Positions 15,077 to 23,744 of a stretch of 39,278 bases of DNA are shown in pieces. The notes under the pieces were generated by a model. The model saw only the letters and a list, made by a program, of their open reading frames with translations, was not told the origin of the DNA and did not search any database. The DNA is taken from positions 1 through 39,278 of the forward strand of contig CAMZEG010000002.1 of the NCBI GenBank assembly GCA_947305635.1. Direction: 5' to 3'. The stretch's first letter is position 1, and each line of letters begins with the position of its first letter. The stretch is from an uncultured Clostridia bacterium. GTDB taxonomy: Bacteria > Bacillota > Clostridia > Oscillospirales > Acutalibacteraceae. The position numbers and the translations under genes are program-made.

Positions 15077-15106
15077 ATCCTATTCGCTTTGACAACAGAT
15101 TGTCAC
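15077..15106 (-). promoter_or_regulatory. Weak candidate promoter of the ATPase gene
   Basis: On the minus strand GTGACA (15101-15106), 18-bp spacer and TAGGAT (15077-15082). It overlaps the inverted repeat at 15090-15105. The match is modest. Confidence 0.35.
15090..15105. promoter_or_regulatory. Short inverted repeat between divergent ATPase and galT genes
   Basis: TGACAA-CAGA-TTGTCA is a perfect inverted repeat with 6-bp arms lying in the divergent promoter region. It may be a regulator site; no regulator gene is nearby. Confidence 0.35.
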
Positions 15107-15127
15107 AAATATTTTACAGAAAGTTCG

Positions 15128-15167
15128 CCCGGCGGGACTACCAATCTGCCGCCGGGTGTTGTATAAT
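15128..15167 (+). promoter_or_regulatory. galT promoter with 8-bp palindrome at the -35 position
   Basis: A perfect TATAAT (15162-15167) lies 25 bp before the galT ATG, but the -35 position (about 15139-15144) reads TACCAA. That position lies in the loop of a perfect inverted repeat, CCCGGCGG (15128-15135) and CCGCCGGG (15149-15156). Both flanking genes start here, so the repeat is not a terminator and may be an operator. Confidence 0.55.
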
Positions 15168-15191
15168 ATTCCCATACTGGAGGGATGTACC

Positions 15192-16679
15192 ATGATCGAC
15201 CTGCAAATCCGCCAACTGACGGCCTACGCGATCCAAAACAGCCTGATCGACCCGCGGGACGCCCGCTGGGCGGTCAACCGGCTGCTGGAGGTGCTTGAAC
15301 GCGACGCGATCGAAGACGGCCCGCTGCCTGACGCCGTGCCGCCGCTCGAAGAGATCCTCGCCCCGCTGCTGGACGACGCCGTCGCCCGCGGCCTGATCGG
15401 CGCGGATATCACGAGCCGCGATCTCTTCGACACGAAGCTGATGGGCGCGCTCACGCCGCCGCCGTCGGCAGTGACCGACCGCTTCTACGCGCTGTATGAG
15501 ACGTCACCGGAAGCCGCAACGGACTTCTTCTACCGCTTCAGCCGCGACACGGACTATATCCGCCGCTACCGCGTGAAGAAGGATCTCAAATGGAAAACGC
15601 AGACGCCCTACGGCGAGCTGGACATCACGGTCAATCTTTCCAAACCGGAAAAGAGTCCCGAGGAGATCGCCGCGGCAAAGAAAGCCAAGCAGGGCGGCTA
15701 CCCGAAATGTCTGCTCTGCCCCGAAAACGAGGGCTACGCCGGCCGGGTGAACCACCCCGCGCGGCAAAACCACCGCGTGATCCCGATCACCGTGGACGGC
15801 TGCGACTGGGGCTTCCAGTATTCGCCCTACGTCTACTATAACGAGCACTGCATCGTGTTCAACACGCAGCACATCCCGATGAAGATCGACCGCGGCGCGT
15901 TCAACAAGCTGCTGGACTTCATCGAGCTGTTCCCCCATTACTTCGTCGGCTCCAACGCCGACCTGCCAATCGTCGGCGGCTCGATTCTGACGCACGAGCA
16001 TTTCCAGGGCGGGCGCTACGAGTTCGCAATGGCGAAAGCGCCGGTGGAAACGCCGTTCTCCGTCCCGGGTTTTGAAACCGTCGACTGCGGGATCGTGCGC
16101 TGGCCGATGTCCGTCATCCGTCTGACGTCAGCCGACCGGACGAAGCTCGTCGACCTCGCCGACCGGATTCTCAGCAGATGGCGCGGCTACACCGACGAAG
16201 CGGCCTTCGTCTTCAGCGAGACCGACGGCGAACCGCACAACACGATTACCCCGATCGCCCGGATGCGGAACGGCCGGTACGAACTAGACCTTGTGCTGCG
16301 CAACAACATCACGACCGAAGAGCACCCGCTCGGCGTCTTCCATCCGCACGCGGAACTGCACCATATCAAGAAAGAGAACATCGGCCTGATCGAGGTCATG
16401 GGCCTCGCCGTGCTGCCCGCCCGGCTCAAGACGGAGCTTGCATCGCTCGCCGAAGCGATCCTCGCCGGCGCGGATCTCACAGCGGATCCCGTGCTCGCGA
16501 AGCACGCGGACTGGGTCGCGTCCTTCCGCGGCAAGTACGAGATCACGCCGGACAACGTAACCGAAATCTTGAAACAGGAAGTCGGCGCCGTGTTCGCCGA
16601 AGTGCTTGAGCACGCCGGCGTCTTCAAGCGCGACGACAGCGGCAAAGCCGCGTTCGCACGATTCATCGCAACCCTTTGA
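15192..16679 (+). CDS. galT: UDP-glucose--hexose-1-phosphate uridylyltransferase, Firmicutes type
   Basis: 495 residues, the length of the long Firmicutes GalT class. The active-site motif His268-Glu-His270-Phe-Gln272 (THEHFQGG) is present, and Cys173-x-x-Cys176 lies just before the PENEG segment. Sequence is family-typical throughout (VNHPARQNHRVIPI, QYSPYVYYNEHCIVF). The enzyme exchanges UMP between UDP-glucose and galactose 1-phosphate in the Leloir pathway, in the cytosol. The ATG at 15192 has GGAGG 8 nt upstream; an in-frame TTG at 15156 lies upstream of the -10 box and is rejected. galK and galE are not in the window. The next gene starts 15 nt downstream, so galT is cotranscribed with a secreted FN3 protein. 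Confidence 0.96.
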   Translation: MIDLQIRQLTAYAIQNSLIDPRDARWAVNRLLEVLERDAIEDGPLPDAVPPLEEILAPLLDDAVARGLIGADITSRDLFDTKLMGALTPPPSAVTDRFYALYETSPEAATDFFYRFSRDTDYIRRYRVKKDLKWKTQTPYGELDITVNLSKPEKSPEEIAAAKKAKQGGYPKCLLCPENEGYAGRVNHPARQNHRVIPITVDGCDWGFQYSPYVYYNEHCIVFNTQHIPMKIDRGAFNKLLDFIELFPHYFVGSNADLPIVGGSILTHEHFQGGRYEFAMAKAPVETPFSVPGFETVDCGIVRWPMSVIRLTSADRTKLVDLADRILSRWRGYTDEAAFVFSETDGEPHNTITPIARMRNGRYELDLVLRNNITTEEHPLGVFHPHAELHHIKKENIGLIEVMGLAVLPARLKTELASLAEAILAGADLTADPVLAKHADWVASFRGKYEITPDNVTEILKQEVGAVFAEVLEHAGVFKRDDSGKAAFARFIATL

Positions 16680-16694
16680 GAAAGGAGCCTTTCC

Positions 16695-18689
16695 ATGAAA
16701 ACAAGGATTTCCACCCGCCTGCTCGCCGTTCTGATGGCGATGCTGATGCTTTGCGCCGCGGCCCCCGCCGCGACGGTGACCTATGCCGCCGCCGCGAAAA
16801 CGTCGACGTCCGCCACAGCGGCGAAGAAGCTTTCCAAAGCGAAGATCACCTACACCAAATCGCTGACCTATACGGGCAAGGCCCGCAAGCCGAAGGTCAC
16901 CGTCAAATACGGAAAAACGACGCTCAAAAAGGGCAAGGACTACACCGTCGTCTATAAGAACAACACCGAGGTCGGCATCGGCACGATCACGATCAAGGCC
17001 AAGAGCGGCTCCGCCTACACCGGCAGCAAGACCGTGAAGTTCAAGATCCTCCCGGCGCAGGTTAAGGGAGCGAAGGCCGCGACCGTGACCACCGCTGCCG
17101 TGAAGCTGACGTGGAAGGCCGTCAAGGGCGCCAAGGGCTACGTCGTTTACAGCTATGACGCGGCGACGGGCAAGTACACCAAGCTCAAGGCGACAAAGAA
17201 GCTCGCGCTGACGGTGAAGGGCCTTGCCGCCGACACGCCGTATCAGTTTGCGGTCCGCGCCTACGCGAAGAACGGCAAGACCTATTACGGCAAGTTCTCC
17301 AAGCTCGTCAGCGTCCGCACCAAGGCCGTCGCGCCCGTGGTGGACCCGACCGAGCCGACGACGGCACAGGACCCGACCGATCCGACGAGCCCGACGAACC
17401 CGACCGATCCGACCACGCCGACCAATCCGACCACACCGACCAGCCCGACGACCCCGTCGAACCCGACCGATCCGACGAATCCGACGACGCCGACCAACCC
17501 GACGACCCCGACCAATCCGACCGTCACGGTCGGTAAGGTGACCGGCCTGACAAAGAGCGTCGACGGCACGTCCGTGTCGTTCCGCTGGAACGCCGTTGCG
17601 GGCGCGACCGGCTACGAACTGGCGCAGTATGACGCCGCGACGAAGAAGTACACCCTTTTGTCCTCCGTGACCGCGACGAGCGCCACGCTGAAGCTGGAGG
17701 CGGGCGAAAGCTATGTCTTCGCCGTCCGCGCGTTCATCAAGGGCGACGACGGCAAAAAGACCTACGGCGACTATTCCGACACGGTCGCGGTGACGATTGA
17801 AAAGGAAACGCCGGTCGACCCCTCCGCCCTGACAAAGGTGACGGGCGTCAGCGCGACAAAGACCGACGCGACGGTCAATTTGAGCTGGGCGGCGGTCCCC
17901 GGCGCGAACGGCTACGAGGTCGCGACCGTGAACGGCTCCTCCTATAAAAAGGTGACCGAGGTGACGACCGCGAGCGCGAAGCTGACGAATCTCGAACGCC
18001 ACAAGGAGCTGCAGCTCGTCGTGCGCGCGTTTGTGAAATCCGGCAGCCAGTACGGCTACGGCGACTACTCCGACCCGGTGCCCGTGATCGTCTATAACGC
18101 CGACTACTACGGCGCGGCGTTCCGCAACGGCACATTCAAGATGACGCTCCAGATGGATCTGGACGGTTCCGGCGAACAGCCGGTCACGGTCGCGTTCAAA
18201 AACGGCAACATGGACTTTTCGGCAACCATGCCGCTCACCGACTCGCTCAAGGTTCCCATGGAAGTCCGTATTCTCGAAAACGGCACCAAAATCTATATGA
18301 AGTTCGGCAGCGGCTCTCTTGCCACCTGGTATGACGCCACGGAAATGATGGCAGAGGGCGGCGAACTGAGCGACATGAGCAGCGCCATGGACATGAGCGA
18401 CCTGTTCGGCGGCCTCGATCTGGGCAACGGCAAGGACGTTGCGATGTCCACGGAGACCAGAGGCGGCAAGACCTATGAAGTGGAAACCTTCACGAGCGAC
18501 GGACAGCAGATCAAGATCTATACCCAGAACAACGATCTGAAGATCCTGCAGATCAAGGATTCCTACGGCACAGCGGAGTATCAGATCAGCAACTTCACCA
18601 CCAACGTGAGCGACGACCTGTTCACGGCGCCGAAAAACGCGAGCAACCTGAAAGAACTGATCGATTTTCTGGAGGCCTTTGCCGGATAA
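16695..18689 (+). CDS. Large secreted Ig-like/FN3 protein with TP-rich linker
   Basis: 664 residues. A signal peptide (1-31, ending TYA-A) is followed by a YTGKARKP-type Ig-like module (about 50-119), FN3-1 (about 121-210), a linker of PTDPT/NPTTPT repeats (216-276), FN3-2 (about 280-372), FN3-3 (about 378-470) and a C-terminal domain (about 475-664) ending FTTNVSDDLFTAP. The start, FN3-1 and C-terminal domain match the smaller protein at 2936-4102, so the two are paralogues with expanded or reduced middles. AAAGGAG precedes the ATG. It sits 15 nt after galT and ends in a strong terminator. No catalytic site, anchor or sortase motif is visible. It is probably a surface or secreted binding protein; linkage to galT and GH30 hints at galactose-rich glycans (inference). 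Confidence 0.83.
   Translation: MKTRISTRLLAVLMAMLMLCAAAPAATVTYAAAAKTSTSATAAKKLSKAKITYTKSLTYTGKARKPKVTVKYGKTTLKKGKDYTVVYKNNTEVGIGTITIKAKSGSAYTGSKTVKFKILPAQVKGAKAATVTTAAVKLTWKAVKGAKGYVVYSYDAATGKYTKLKATKKLALTVKGLAADTPYQFAVRAYAKNGKTYYGKFSKLVSVRTKAVAPVVDPTEPTTAQDPTDPTSPTNPTDPTTPTNPTTPTSPTTPSNPTDPTNPTTPTNPTTPTNPTVTVGKVTGLTKSVDGTSVSFRWNAVAGATGYELAQYDAATKKYTLLSSVTATSATLKLEAGESYVFAVRAFIKGDDGKKTYGDYSDTVAVTIEKETPVDPSALTKVTGVSATKTDATVNLSWAAVPGANGYEVATVNGSSYKKVTEVTTASAKLTNLERHKELQLVVRAFVKSGSQYGYGDYSDPVPVIVYNADYYGAAFRNGTFKMTLQMDLDGSGEQPVTVAFKNGNMDFSATMPLTDSLKVPMEVRILENGTKIYMKFGSGSLATWYDATEMMAEGGELSDMSSAMDMSDLFGGLDLGNGKDVAMSTETRGGKTYEVETFTSDGQQIKIYTQNNDLKILQIKDSYGTAEYQISNFTTNVSDDLFTAPKNASNLKELIDFLEAFAG
17340..17522 (+). 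repeat. In-frame repeat encoding the Pro/Thr linker
   Basis: Degenerate 9-nt units of the form CCGACCRAY/CCGACGNNN encode PT-x triplets between FN3-1 and FN3-2. Such repeats vary in copy number between strains and give extended, often glycosylated linkers (general knowledge). Confidence 0.85.
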
Positions 18690-18705
18690 GAAAAAGAAAA
18701 CAGAA

Positions 18706-18737
18706 AACGGCGTTGAACCAACCGGTTCAACGCCGTT
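18706..18737. terminator. Bidirectional terminator between convergent operons
   Basis: Perfect 14-bp stem AACGGCGTTGAACC / GGTTCAACGCCGTT with a 4-nt AACC loop. The minus-strand flank TTTTCTGTTTTC is T-rich, the plus flank GTTTGTAT moderately so. It closes the galT operon (plus) and the glycosidase operon (minus). Confidence 0.88.
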
Positions 18738-18749
18738 GTTTGTATGCAA

Positions 18750-19298
18750 TTATCTGCGGTCGAGCGCGCAGCGGGCAGTCACCTTTCCGGCGAAATCCGC
18801 CTTCGCGCTTTGCACCTCCACCGTTTTTTCTTCCCCGGCGAAAAGCGTGAATCCGTTTTCCGAAAACGTGCAGCCGTCGCAAACGAGCGTCACGTCCGGC
18901 GCGAACACGGCCGCGCGGACCGACACGCAAACCGTCCCGGCGCGCAAAAACACTTCCGTTTCCAGCCGCCGTCCGCCGAAACGGCGGGCACGCAGCTTTT
19001 TGCTCCACCAGCAGGTGTTATAGCATTCGTTCCCCGCCTCATCGATGAGGAACAGCCGCAGAATCTCCTTCTTTTCGCGGATTTCGCGCCGATCGAAAAA
19101 GAGCAGCTGGGTTTCGCTTTGCGGCGGGACGCTCACGCGCTCGGCCGTTTCGCCGCGGCAAGCGCCGTCCGTCCCTTCAATCCGACAGCGCGCCGTCCCA
19201 AAGAAGGGGGCGTCCGTGTCGTTATGCAGCATGATCTTGAGCAGCCGGTCGTCCTCTTCGACGGACAGGCGCAGCGGGGCTTTGGGTGCGGGGTTCAT
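18750..19298 (-). CDS. Stand-alone Ig-like domain similar to GH2 beta-mannosidase C-terminus
   Basis: 182 residues, no signal peptide and no catalytic motif. The last 70 residues (VSVRAAVFAPDVTLVCDG and the following FSENGFTLFAGEEKTV) follow the pattern of the C-terminal Ig-like domain of GH2 beta-mannosidases, where a similar FSDN-F-x-L-x-PGE-x-K-x-V signature occurs. The first half (KIMLHNDTDAPFFGTARCRI) looks like a second beta-sandwich strand set. It starts 10 nt after the stop of the GH63-like gene, with AAAGGA upstream, so it is the last gene of the operon. It may be an accessory subunit of that enzyme or a remnant of a lost GH2 gene. The assignment is by pattern only. Confidence 0.6.
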   Translation of the reverse strand: MNPAPKAPLRLSVEEDDRLLKIMLHNDTDAPFFGTARCRIEGTDGACRGETAERVSVPPQSETQLLFFDRREIREKKEILRLFLIDEAGNECYNTCWWSKKLRARRFGGRRLETEVFLRAGTVCVSVRAAVFAPDVTLVCDGCTFSENGFTLFAGEEKTVEVQSAKADFAGKVTARCALDRR

Positions 19299-19308
19299 CG
19301 TTGTCCTT

Positions 19309-20967
19309 TCAGGCGTCCTGCAGCATCAGCAGCGTGAAGCAGGCCGACCAGTTGAAATCGGTGATGGCGTGCATGCGGGTCCGGTAGTCCGGCACTTCCG
19401 GCTGCGGCCCCTTGCGGTTGAGACGCCACGGCGCGATTTTGTCCTCCGCGTCATAGAACTCGAAGACGTTGCCCGTCTCTTCGAACCAGCGGTTGACGCT
19501 TTGCAGCGTCCGCTCCTGCAACGCTTTCGCTTCGTCGTCATAGCCGTAGCGCCGCAGGCCGAGGATCGTGAAATAGTTGAAGTTGAGCCAGACGCAGCCG
19601 CGCCACATGTCAGCGCCGTAATCGGCGTGGTCGCGGGAGATCGACGGCACCGGCAGCGGCGTCGCAAAGGTGCCCTCGTCGTGCAGCAGCGCAACGAGCT
19701 TCGCCGCGCGCTCTTCGGTGCAGACCCCGGCGAACAGCGGCAAAAACGAGCAGCAGCTCAGAACGCCGGTCAGATCGCCGGAAAGCGTCCGGTCGCAGTA
19801 CGCGCCGCGGTCGTCGTCCCAAAGCAGGTCGTTGATCTTTTGCGCCATGTCGTCGCCGATCTGTTGGAAGCGCGCTGCCTCCGCTTCGTTGCCGAGGATG
19901 CGATAGATCTCCGCCAGGCAGCGGCAGTCGTGGACCATGAAGCACGAAGCGTCGATCGCGTCGAGCGTTTCGATGGTGTCGAAGCGGGGAGAATTGTCCA
20001 TTCCGCTCTCGTCACAGCGACAGCGCACGTTGTTGTAATCGGTCTTCCATTCGAGCAGCCCGTTGCCGTTCAGGTCGCGGTTTTTGAGGAACCACAGCTC
20101 GAACGCGGCGATCTTGTCGGCGCAGCGGGCAAGGAAATCTTTGTCGCCCGTCTTGCGGAAGACCTCCAGCGCCGCCCACGCGAGCACCTGCGGCTGCGTG
20201 ATGTCGGACAGATCGGTCGTGCTGCGCATGCGGTGAGGAATAAAGCCGTCCGCCGTCTGGCACTGCAGCACGGCGAGCAGAGCCTCCTTCGCCATTTCGC
20301 CGTCGTACTGCGCGAACGTGATCGCGTGGAACGCGGAGTCCCACAGCCACATGTCCTTATGCGGCAGCCGGTCGGGCGTTGTGAACCGGCCGGTGAAGCC
20401 GTCCTGCGGGCTGTAGACGTTGACCCGGTTGACGGAAAGGCATTTGTAATAGAGCGGTTCATACTGCGGCCTGCGGCAAAGCGGCATTGCTTCGTAATAG
20501 GCCAGCCGCTGCTGATAGATCGCGTCGATATCGAGCGCGAGCTTCTCCTGCGCCGCAGCGAGCGCAAGCGCGGCCGTTTTTTCGCGGCAGAACACGAAGC
20601 GGTCGCCCTGCGTCAAAAGCGCGTAGCAAAAGCCATTCGCCTGCAGCAGCTGGGCGCCGCGGCGCGTCTGGAGCGCGCAGCGCACCGCCGTCGAAATCCG
20701 CACGCGGCAGCGCGTTCTGCCGATCACGGTCGTCTTGTCCGCGAAGACGAGCAGCAGCTCGTCCGACTGCAGCGCGTCCGAAAGCACGACGCGCATTTTG
20801 TCGCTGTTGACATCGACCGCGAGGGTCACGGGGTTCGACGCGTCAAAGCGGATCTGCACCGGCTGATGCATCAGCATGCCGACGAAATCGTTCTTATGCA
20901 GATTCTCGCCGTCGATACCGCTGAAGCCGAACAGCGAGCCGTAATTGTATTTATGCGGGAGATTCAT
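19309..20967 (-). CDS. GH63/MGH1-like (alpha/alpha)6-barrel glycoside hydrolase
   Basis: 552 residues. A beta-rich N-terminal part (about 1-165) is followed by an (alpha/alpha)6 barrel with the motifs KDMWLWDSAFHAI (204-216), QADGFIPHRM-type loop (237-248), CDESGMDNSPRFD (318-330), YGADMWRGCVWLNFNYF, and NVFEFYDAEDK near the C-terminus. These match the GH63 / mannosylglycerate hydrolase-like clan: Asp324 in GMDNSPRF fits the general acid, and the Glu of VFEFY fits the general base. Members act on alpha-glucosides or mannosyl- and glucosylglycerate. No signal peptide is present, so it is cytosolic. The ATG overlaps the MFS transporter stop as ATGA. Substrate unknown; an alpha-linked disaccharide or glycosyl-glycerate imported by the neighbour is likely. 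Confidence 0.83.
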   Translation of the reverse strand: MNLPHKYNYGSLFGFSGIDGENLHKNDFVGMLMHQPVQIRFDASNPVTLAVDVNSDKMRVVLSDALQSDELLLVFADKTTVIGRTRCRVRISTAVRCALQTRRGAQLLQANGFCYALLTQGDRFVFCREKTAALALAAAQEKLALDIDAIYQQRLAYYEAMPLCRRPQYEPLYYKCLSVNRVNVYSPQDGFTGRFTTPDRLPHKDMWLWDSAFHAITFAQYDGEMAKEALLAVLQCQTADGFIPHRMRSTTDLSDITQPQVLAWAALEVFRKTGDKDFLARCADKIAAFELWFLKNRDLNGNGLLEWKTDYNNVRCRCDESGMDNSPRFDTIETLDAIDASCFMVHDCRCLAEIYRILGNEAEAARFQQIGDDMAQKINDLLWDDDRGAYCDRTLSGDLTGVLSCCSFLPLFAGVCTEERAAKLVALLHDEGTFATPLPVPSISRDHADYGADMWRGCVWLNFNYFTILGLRRYGYDDEAKALQERTLQSVNRWFEETGNVFEFYDAEDKIAPWRLNRKGPQPEVPDYRTRMHAITDFNWSACFTLLMLQDA

Positions 20968-22472
20968 GCCAAATCACCTGCCGTTTCCGCCGTTTCCGCG
21001 GCGGCTCTCTTTTCTCTCATCTCGTTGAGTTCGACCATGATGCCGTCTCTGCGTTTGCCGGTGAAGCGGTCAAGCGAATACATGACGGCGGGCAGGAAGT
21101 TGCCGATCGCGCCGCAAAGCGCAACCACAAAGTAAATGCCCTTCAGCGTGGAGTTTGACTGCACGACTTTGATCGTGTTGCCCGCGGCGTCCTTCTTGCC
21201 GCTCTGATAGCCGATGGCAAGGAGAGAGAGGTTCTTGACGTTGACGCGGATCAGCGTGTTCAGCCGGCCGACGATGCTCTGCACCGCGACGAGCATACCG
21301 TCGGAACGGATCGCTTCGCCGAGGTACTTTTCGCTGTACCACTCCATGTAGTCCGTCGAGTCCGCGACGATAATCTTGCGCGCGGCATCCATACCGGAGT
21401 TCGGCATGCCGGAAAGACCGATCAGCACGCCGACAAGATAGCGCCATTTGCGCACGCGGTTCAGATCGAACTTTGAGCCGAGCAGGGCGATCGCGGAATA
21501 AAACGCGGCGGAATACAGGTGGCTGCCGACGAGCATCGACCGCGCGGAGACATGCGCGCCGATGATCGGGACGAGGAACAGGCCGACGTAGGAAAGCGAA
21601 CCGCTGATCATGTCGATGATCGCCTTCATGCCGTAGTTGTCAAAGGTCTCGCGATAAAGGTCGGGCAGCAGGTCGTAGGTGACCTTGCGGATCGTTTCGA
21701 ACATGGATGCGGCCATCGCGATCATGAACGGCTTGTTGTGCAAAATCGCGGAGATCTTCTTGCGGTTCCAGGTGACCTTGGTCTCGCCCTCCTTGGGCGT
21801 GACGTTGACTTTTTCGTTCAGCGTGTAATACGGCGCGTGCATGACGGACACGCCGAGCAGACAGAAGAACAGCGCGACGAAGAAGTGGGCCCATTTCTGC
21901 TGCGTGATGTCGGAAAAGCGTTCCACCACGATCGGCAAAAGCCAGCCGGGCAGCATGGAGCCCAGCGTTGCCGCAAGGGAGGACAGGGTATAGAAATTCT
22001 TTCTGTCCTTCGGGTTCGTCGTCATTCGAAGCGAGATGGTCGTCATGGCCATATCGAAGAAGGCGTCGACCGATTCAAAGAGAATCGTGAAGATGAAGGC
22101 CCAGATCAGGTTGATCAGCGGGCTGCCCGACGGGACGACGAACAGCAGCAGGCTCGTCAGCGCGAACGGGATCGGCGCGATGCGCAGAATCGTTTTCGCG
22201 GTGCTTTGCTTGCCGGGCGGCGTCGGCCGGTCAAGGATCGGCCCTGCGATCGGCGGGATGAGGAAGGAGAAGATCGCCGACACGTTTTCCAGCAGGTTCA
22301 GCCGTCCCGCGTCGATCATCTGAAAGTCGCGGTTGAACTTGCTGGAATAGGTATAGACGCAGTCCTGACCCATCGTGTTGCCGAAGATGCCGCCGGAATA
22401 TCCGAACTGTTCCTTCACCGTGAAGGAGGGGTTGTTCTTGATCGCGAGGATGGTGTCTTTGATTTTAGACAT
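20964..22472 (-). CDS. MFS sugar transporter, divergent GPH type
   Basis: 502 residues with about 12 hydrophobic segments. The loop PPIAGPILDRPTPPGKQS (73-90) matches the cytoplasmic loop 2-3 of GPH/MFS sugar carriers, but the paired aspartates of MelB are not present, so coupling may differ from the symporter at 7146-8606. The ATG at 22472 follows AAAGGAGG and lies 8 nt inside the end of the upstream phosphoesterase gene. Its stop overlaps the GH63-like start as ATGA. It is the third-from-last gene of a four-gene operon and the obvious importer for the hydrolase next to it. The C-terminus is Ala/Glu-rich and cytosolic. Confidence 0.84.
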   Translation of the reverse strand: MSKIKDTILAIKNNPSFTVKEQFGYSGGIFGNTMGQDCVYTYSSKFNRDFQMIDAGRLNLLENVSAIFSFLIPPIAGPILDRPTPPGKQSTAKTILRIAPIPFALTSLLLFVVPSGSPLINLIWAFIFTILFESVDAFFDMAMTTISLRMTTNPKDRKNFYTLSSLAATLGSMLPGWLLPIVVERFSDITQQKWAHFFVALFFCLLGVSVMHAPYYTLNEKVNVTPKEGETKVTWNRKKISAILHNKPFMIAMAASMFETIRKVTYDLLPDLYRETFDNYGMKAIIDMISGSLSYVGLFLVPIIGAHVSARSMLVGSHLYSAAFYSAIALLGSKFDLNRVRKWRYLVGVLIGLSGMPNSGMDAARKIIVADSTDYMEWYSEKYLGEAIRSDGMLVAVQSIVGRLNTLIRVNVKNLSLLAIGYQSGKKDAAGNTIKVVQSNSTLKGIYFVVALCGAIGNFLPAVMYSLDRFTGKRRDGIMVELNEMREKRAAAETAETAGDLA

Positions 22473-23709
22473 CGGAAGGAACCTCCTTTGTTATGGGTGT
22501 GCTTGCCATGCCGTAGGCGTTTTCCGCCCGAACGGCAACGGTTTTGACGCCGGGCGTTTTGGGCAGCGGAATCGTATAGAAAGGCTTGTCGTGGGTGAAC
22601 CAGTATTCGTGCAGGGTATAGGCGCTTTGGAGCACCTTATCGTTCGCATCGCGTCCTTCGGCGCGGTACAAAAACACGGGGAAGCTGTCGCCGCTTTGGG
22701 CTGCGGGGCAGGTGATTTGGTACGCGTCGTCGGTTTCTTCCATCTGCAGCACCGCGTCCGCGGGGAAGACGGGCGGCGCGGAGCGCGCTTCCTGCCGCGC
22801 GGGGGTATAGGGGAAGGCCTCCTTCTTCGCCGGAAAGCGCAGCACATAGCTGCAAAGACAGTCGCCGGAGAAGAAGTCGTAGCCGCGCAGCACGACGGTG
22901 TGCTCTTGGTCGGCTTCGACGATCCAACCCTGCGACATCGTTTCGCACTGCGGCGGGTGAACGGTGCGCTCAGCGCCGACCGTGAACTCCGCGTAGCTCA
23001 GCGCGCCGGTGCCGATCGCGGTGAAGTCTTTCTGGAACACCGAGCGCGGGTCGTTGAGCGGGTAATGGGAGTGGCCGGAGAAATGCACGACGTTCGGATG
23101 CTTCGCAAGGATCTTTGTAAAGTGCGTCAGGCCCCAGCCGTCGAAGCGGGTGCTGCCGTAGACCGTGTCGCGCACATGCTCGTGCTGCATCACAAAGACC
23201 GGCGCGTCCGGTGTGTCCTTCGCCGCTTTTTTCAGCTCCCGTTTCAGCCAGCGCTTTTGCTTTCTGTCGTAGTAGCAGTCCTTTTCGCTGGTGGAGACCG
23301 AAAGAAAGTGCAGCCCGCCGATCGTCAGGTGGATGTCGGTCGAAAGGCCGGTAATATCTCGGAAGTGCCGCAGGCCGGTCTTCTCTCCGCCCTTGCCGAA
23401 CTCCCAGTTGTCGTGGTAGCGCGGGACGCAGGCGATGACGGCCGTTTCCTTTCGCAGGGCGCTTTGCACGGTGTCCCAGAACGCTTCGAACTGCGCCGGG
23501 GTGCCCTTGTTTGTCAGATCGCCGGCGAACAAAAACGCGTCGAGCCGGTCGTAACTTTCGTCCGCGGCGGCAATGGCGTACGCCGTTTCCATCAGCGTTT
23601 TCAGCCGCCGGGTCTGTTCGTCGCCGGCCTCTTTGATATGCAGATCGGAGCACACGCAGAAGCGCAAAACCGGCCGAAACGCCGCCGGCGCGGGGTCGGG
23701 TCCAACCAT
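22465..23709 (-). CDS. Cytosolic calcineurin-like metallophosphoesterase with variant motif
   Basis: 414 residues, no signal peptide. Motif order: Asp22-x-His24 (SDLHI), Gly63-Asp64 with Asn67, then RYHD (97-100) where GNHD/E is expected, His176 (MQHEH) and GHSH (212-215). The asparagine that normally binds a metal is therefore replaced by Tyr98, while His99 and Asp100 are kept. The C-terminal 110 residues (about 300-414) form a beta-rich FN3/Ig-like domain. The ATG at 23709 follows GGGAGGCG, and a strong promoter lies just upstream. It is first in the operon with the MFS transporter and GH63-like enzyme, so it may release phosphate from an imported phospho-sugar (inference). Confidence 0.82.
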   Translation of the reverse strand: MVGPDPAPAAFRPVLRFCVCSDLHIKEAGDEQTRRLKTLMETAYAIAAADESYDRLDAFLFAGDLTNKGTPAQFEAFWDTVQSALRKETAVIACVPRYHDNWEFGKGGEKTGLRHFRDITGLSTDIHLTIGGLHFLSVSTSEKDCYYDRKQKRWLKRELKKAAKDTPDAPVFVMQHEHVRDTVYGSTRFDGWGLTHFTKILAKHPNVVHFSGHSHYPLNDPRSVFQKDFTAIGTGALSYAEFTVGAERTVHPPQCETMSQGWIVEADQEHTVVLRGYDFFSGDCLCSYVLRFPAKKEAFPYTPARQEARSAPPVFPADAVLQMEETDDAYQITCPAAQSGDSFPVFLYRAEGRDANDKVLQSAYTLHEYWFTHDKPFYTIPLPKTPGVKTVAVRAENAYGMASTPITKEVPSDV

Positions 23710-23744
23710 CCGTATCGCCTCCCGGAAAGGAATATCTATTCTTT

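Noticed and set aside
17340-17522. Regular repeats that could suggest a CRISPR or minisatellite
   Set aside because: The 9-nt units stay in frame and encode a PT-rich linker inside a secreted protein; there are no spacers of constant length.
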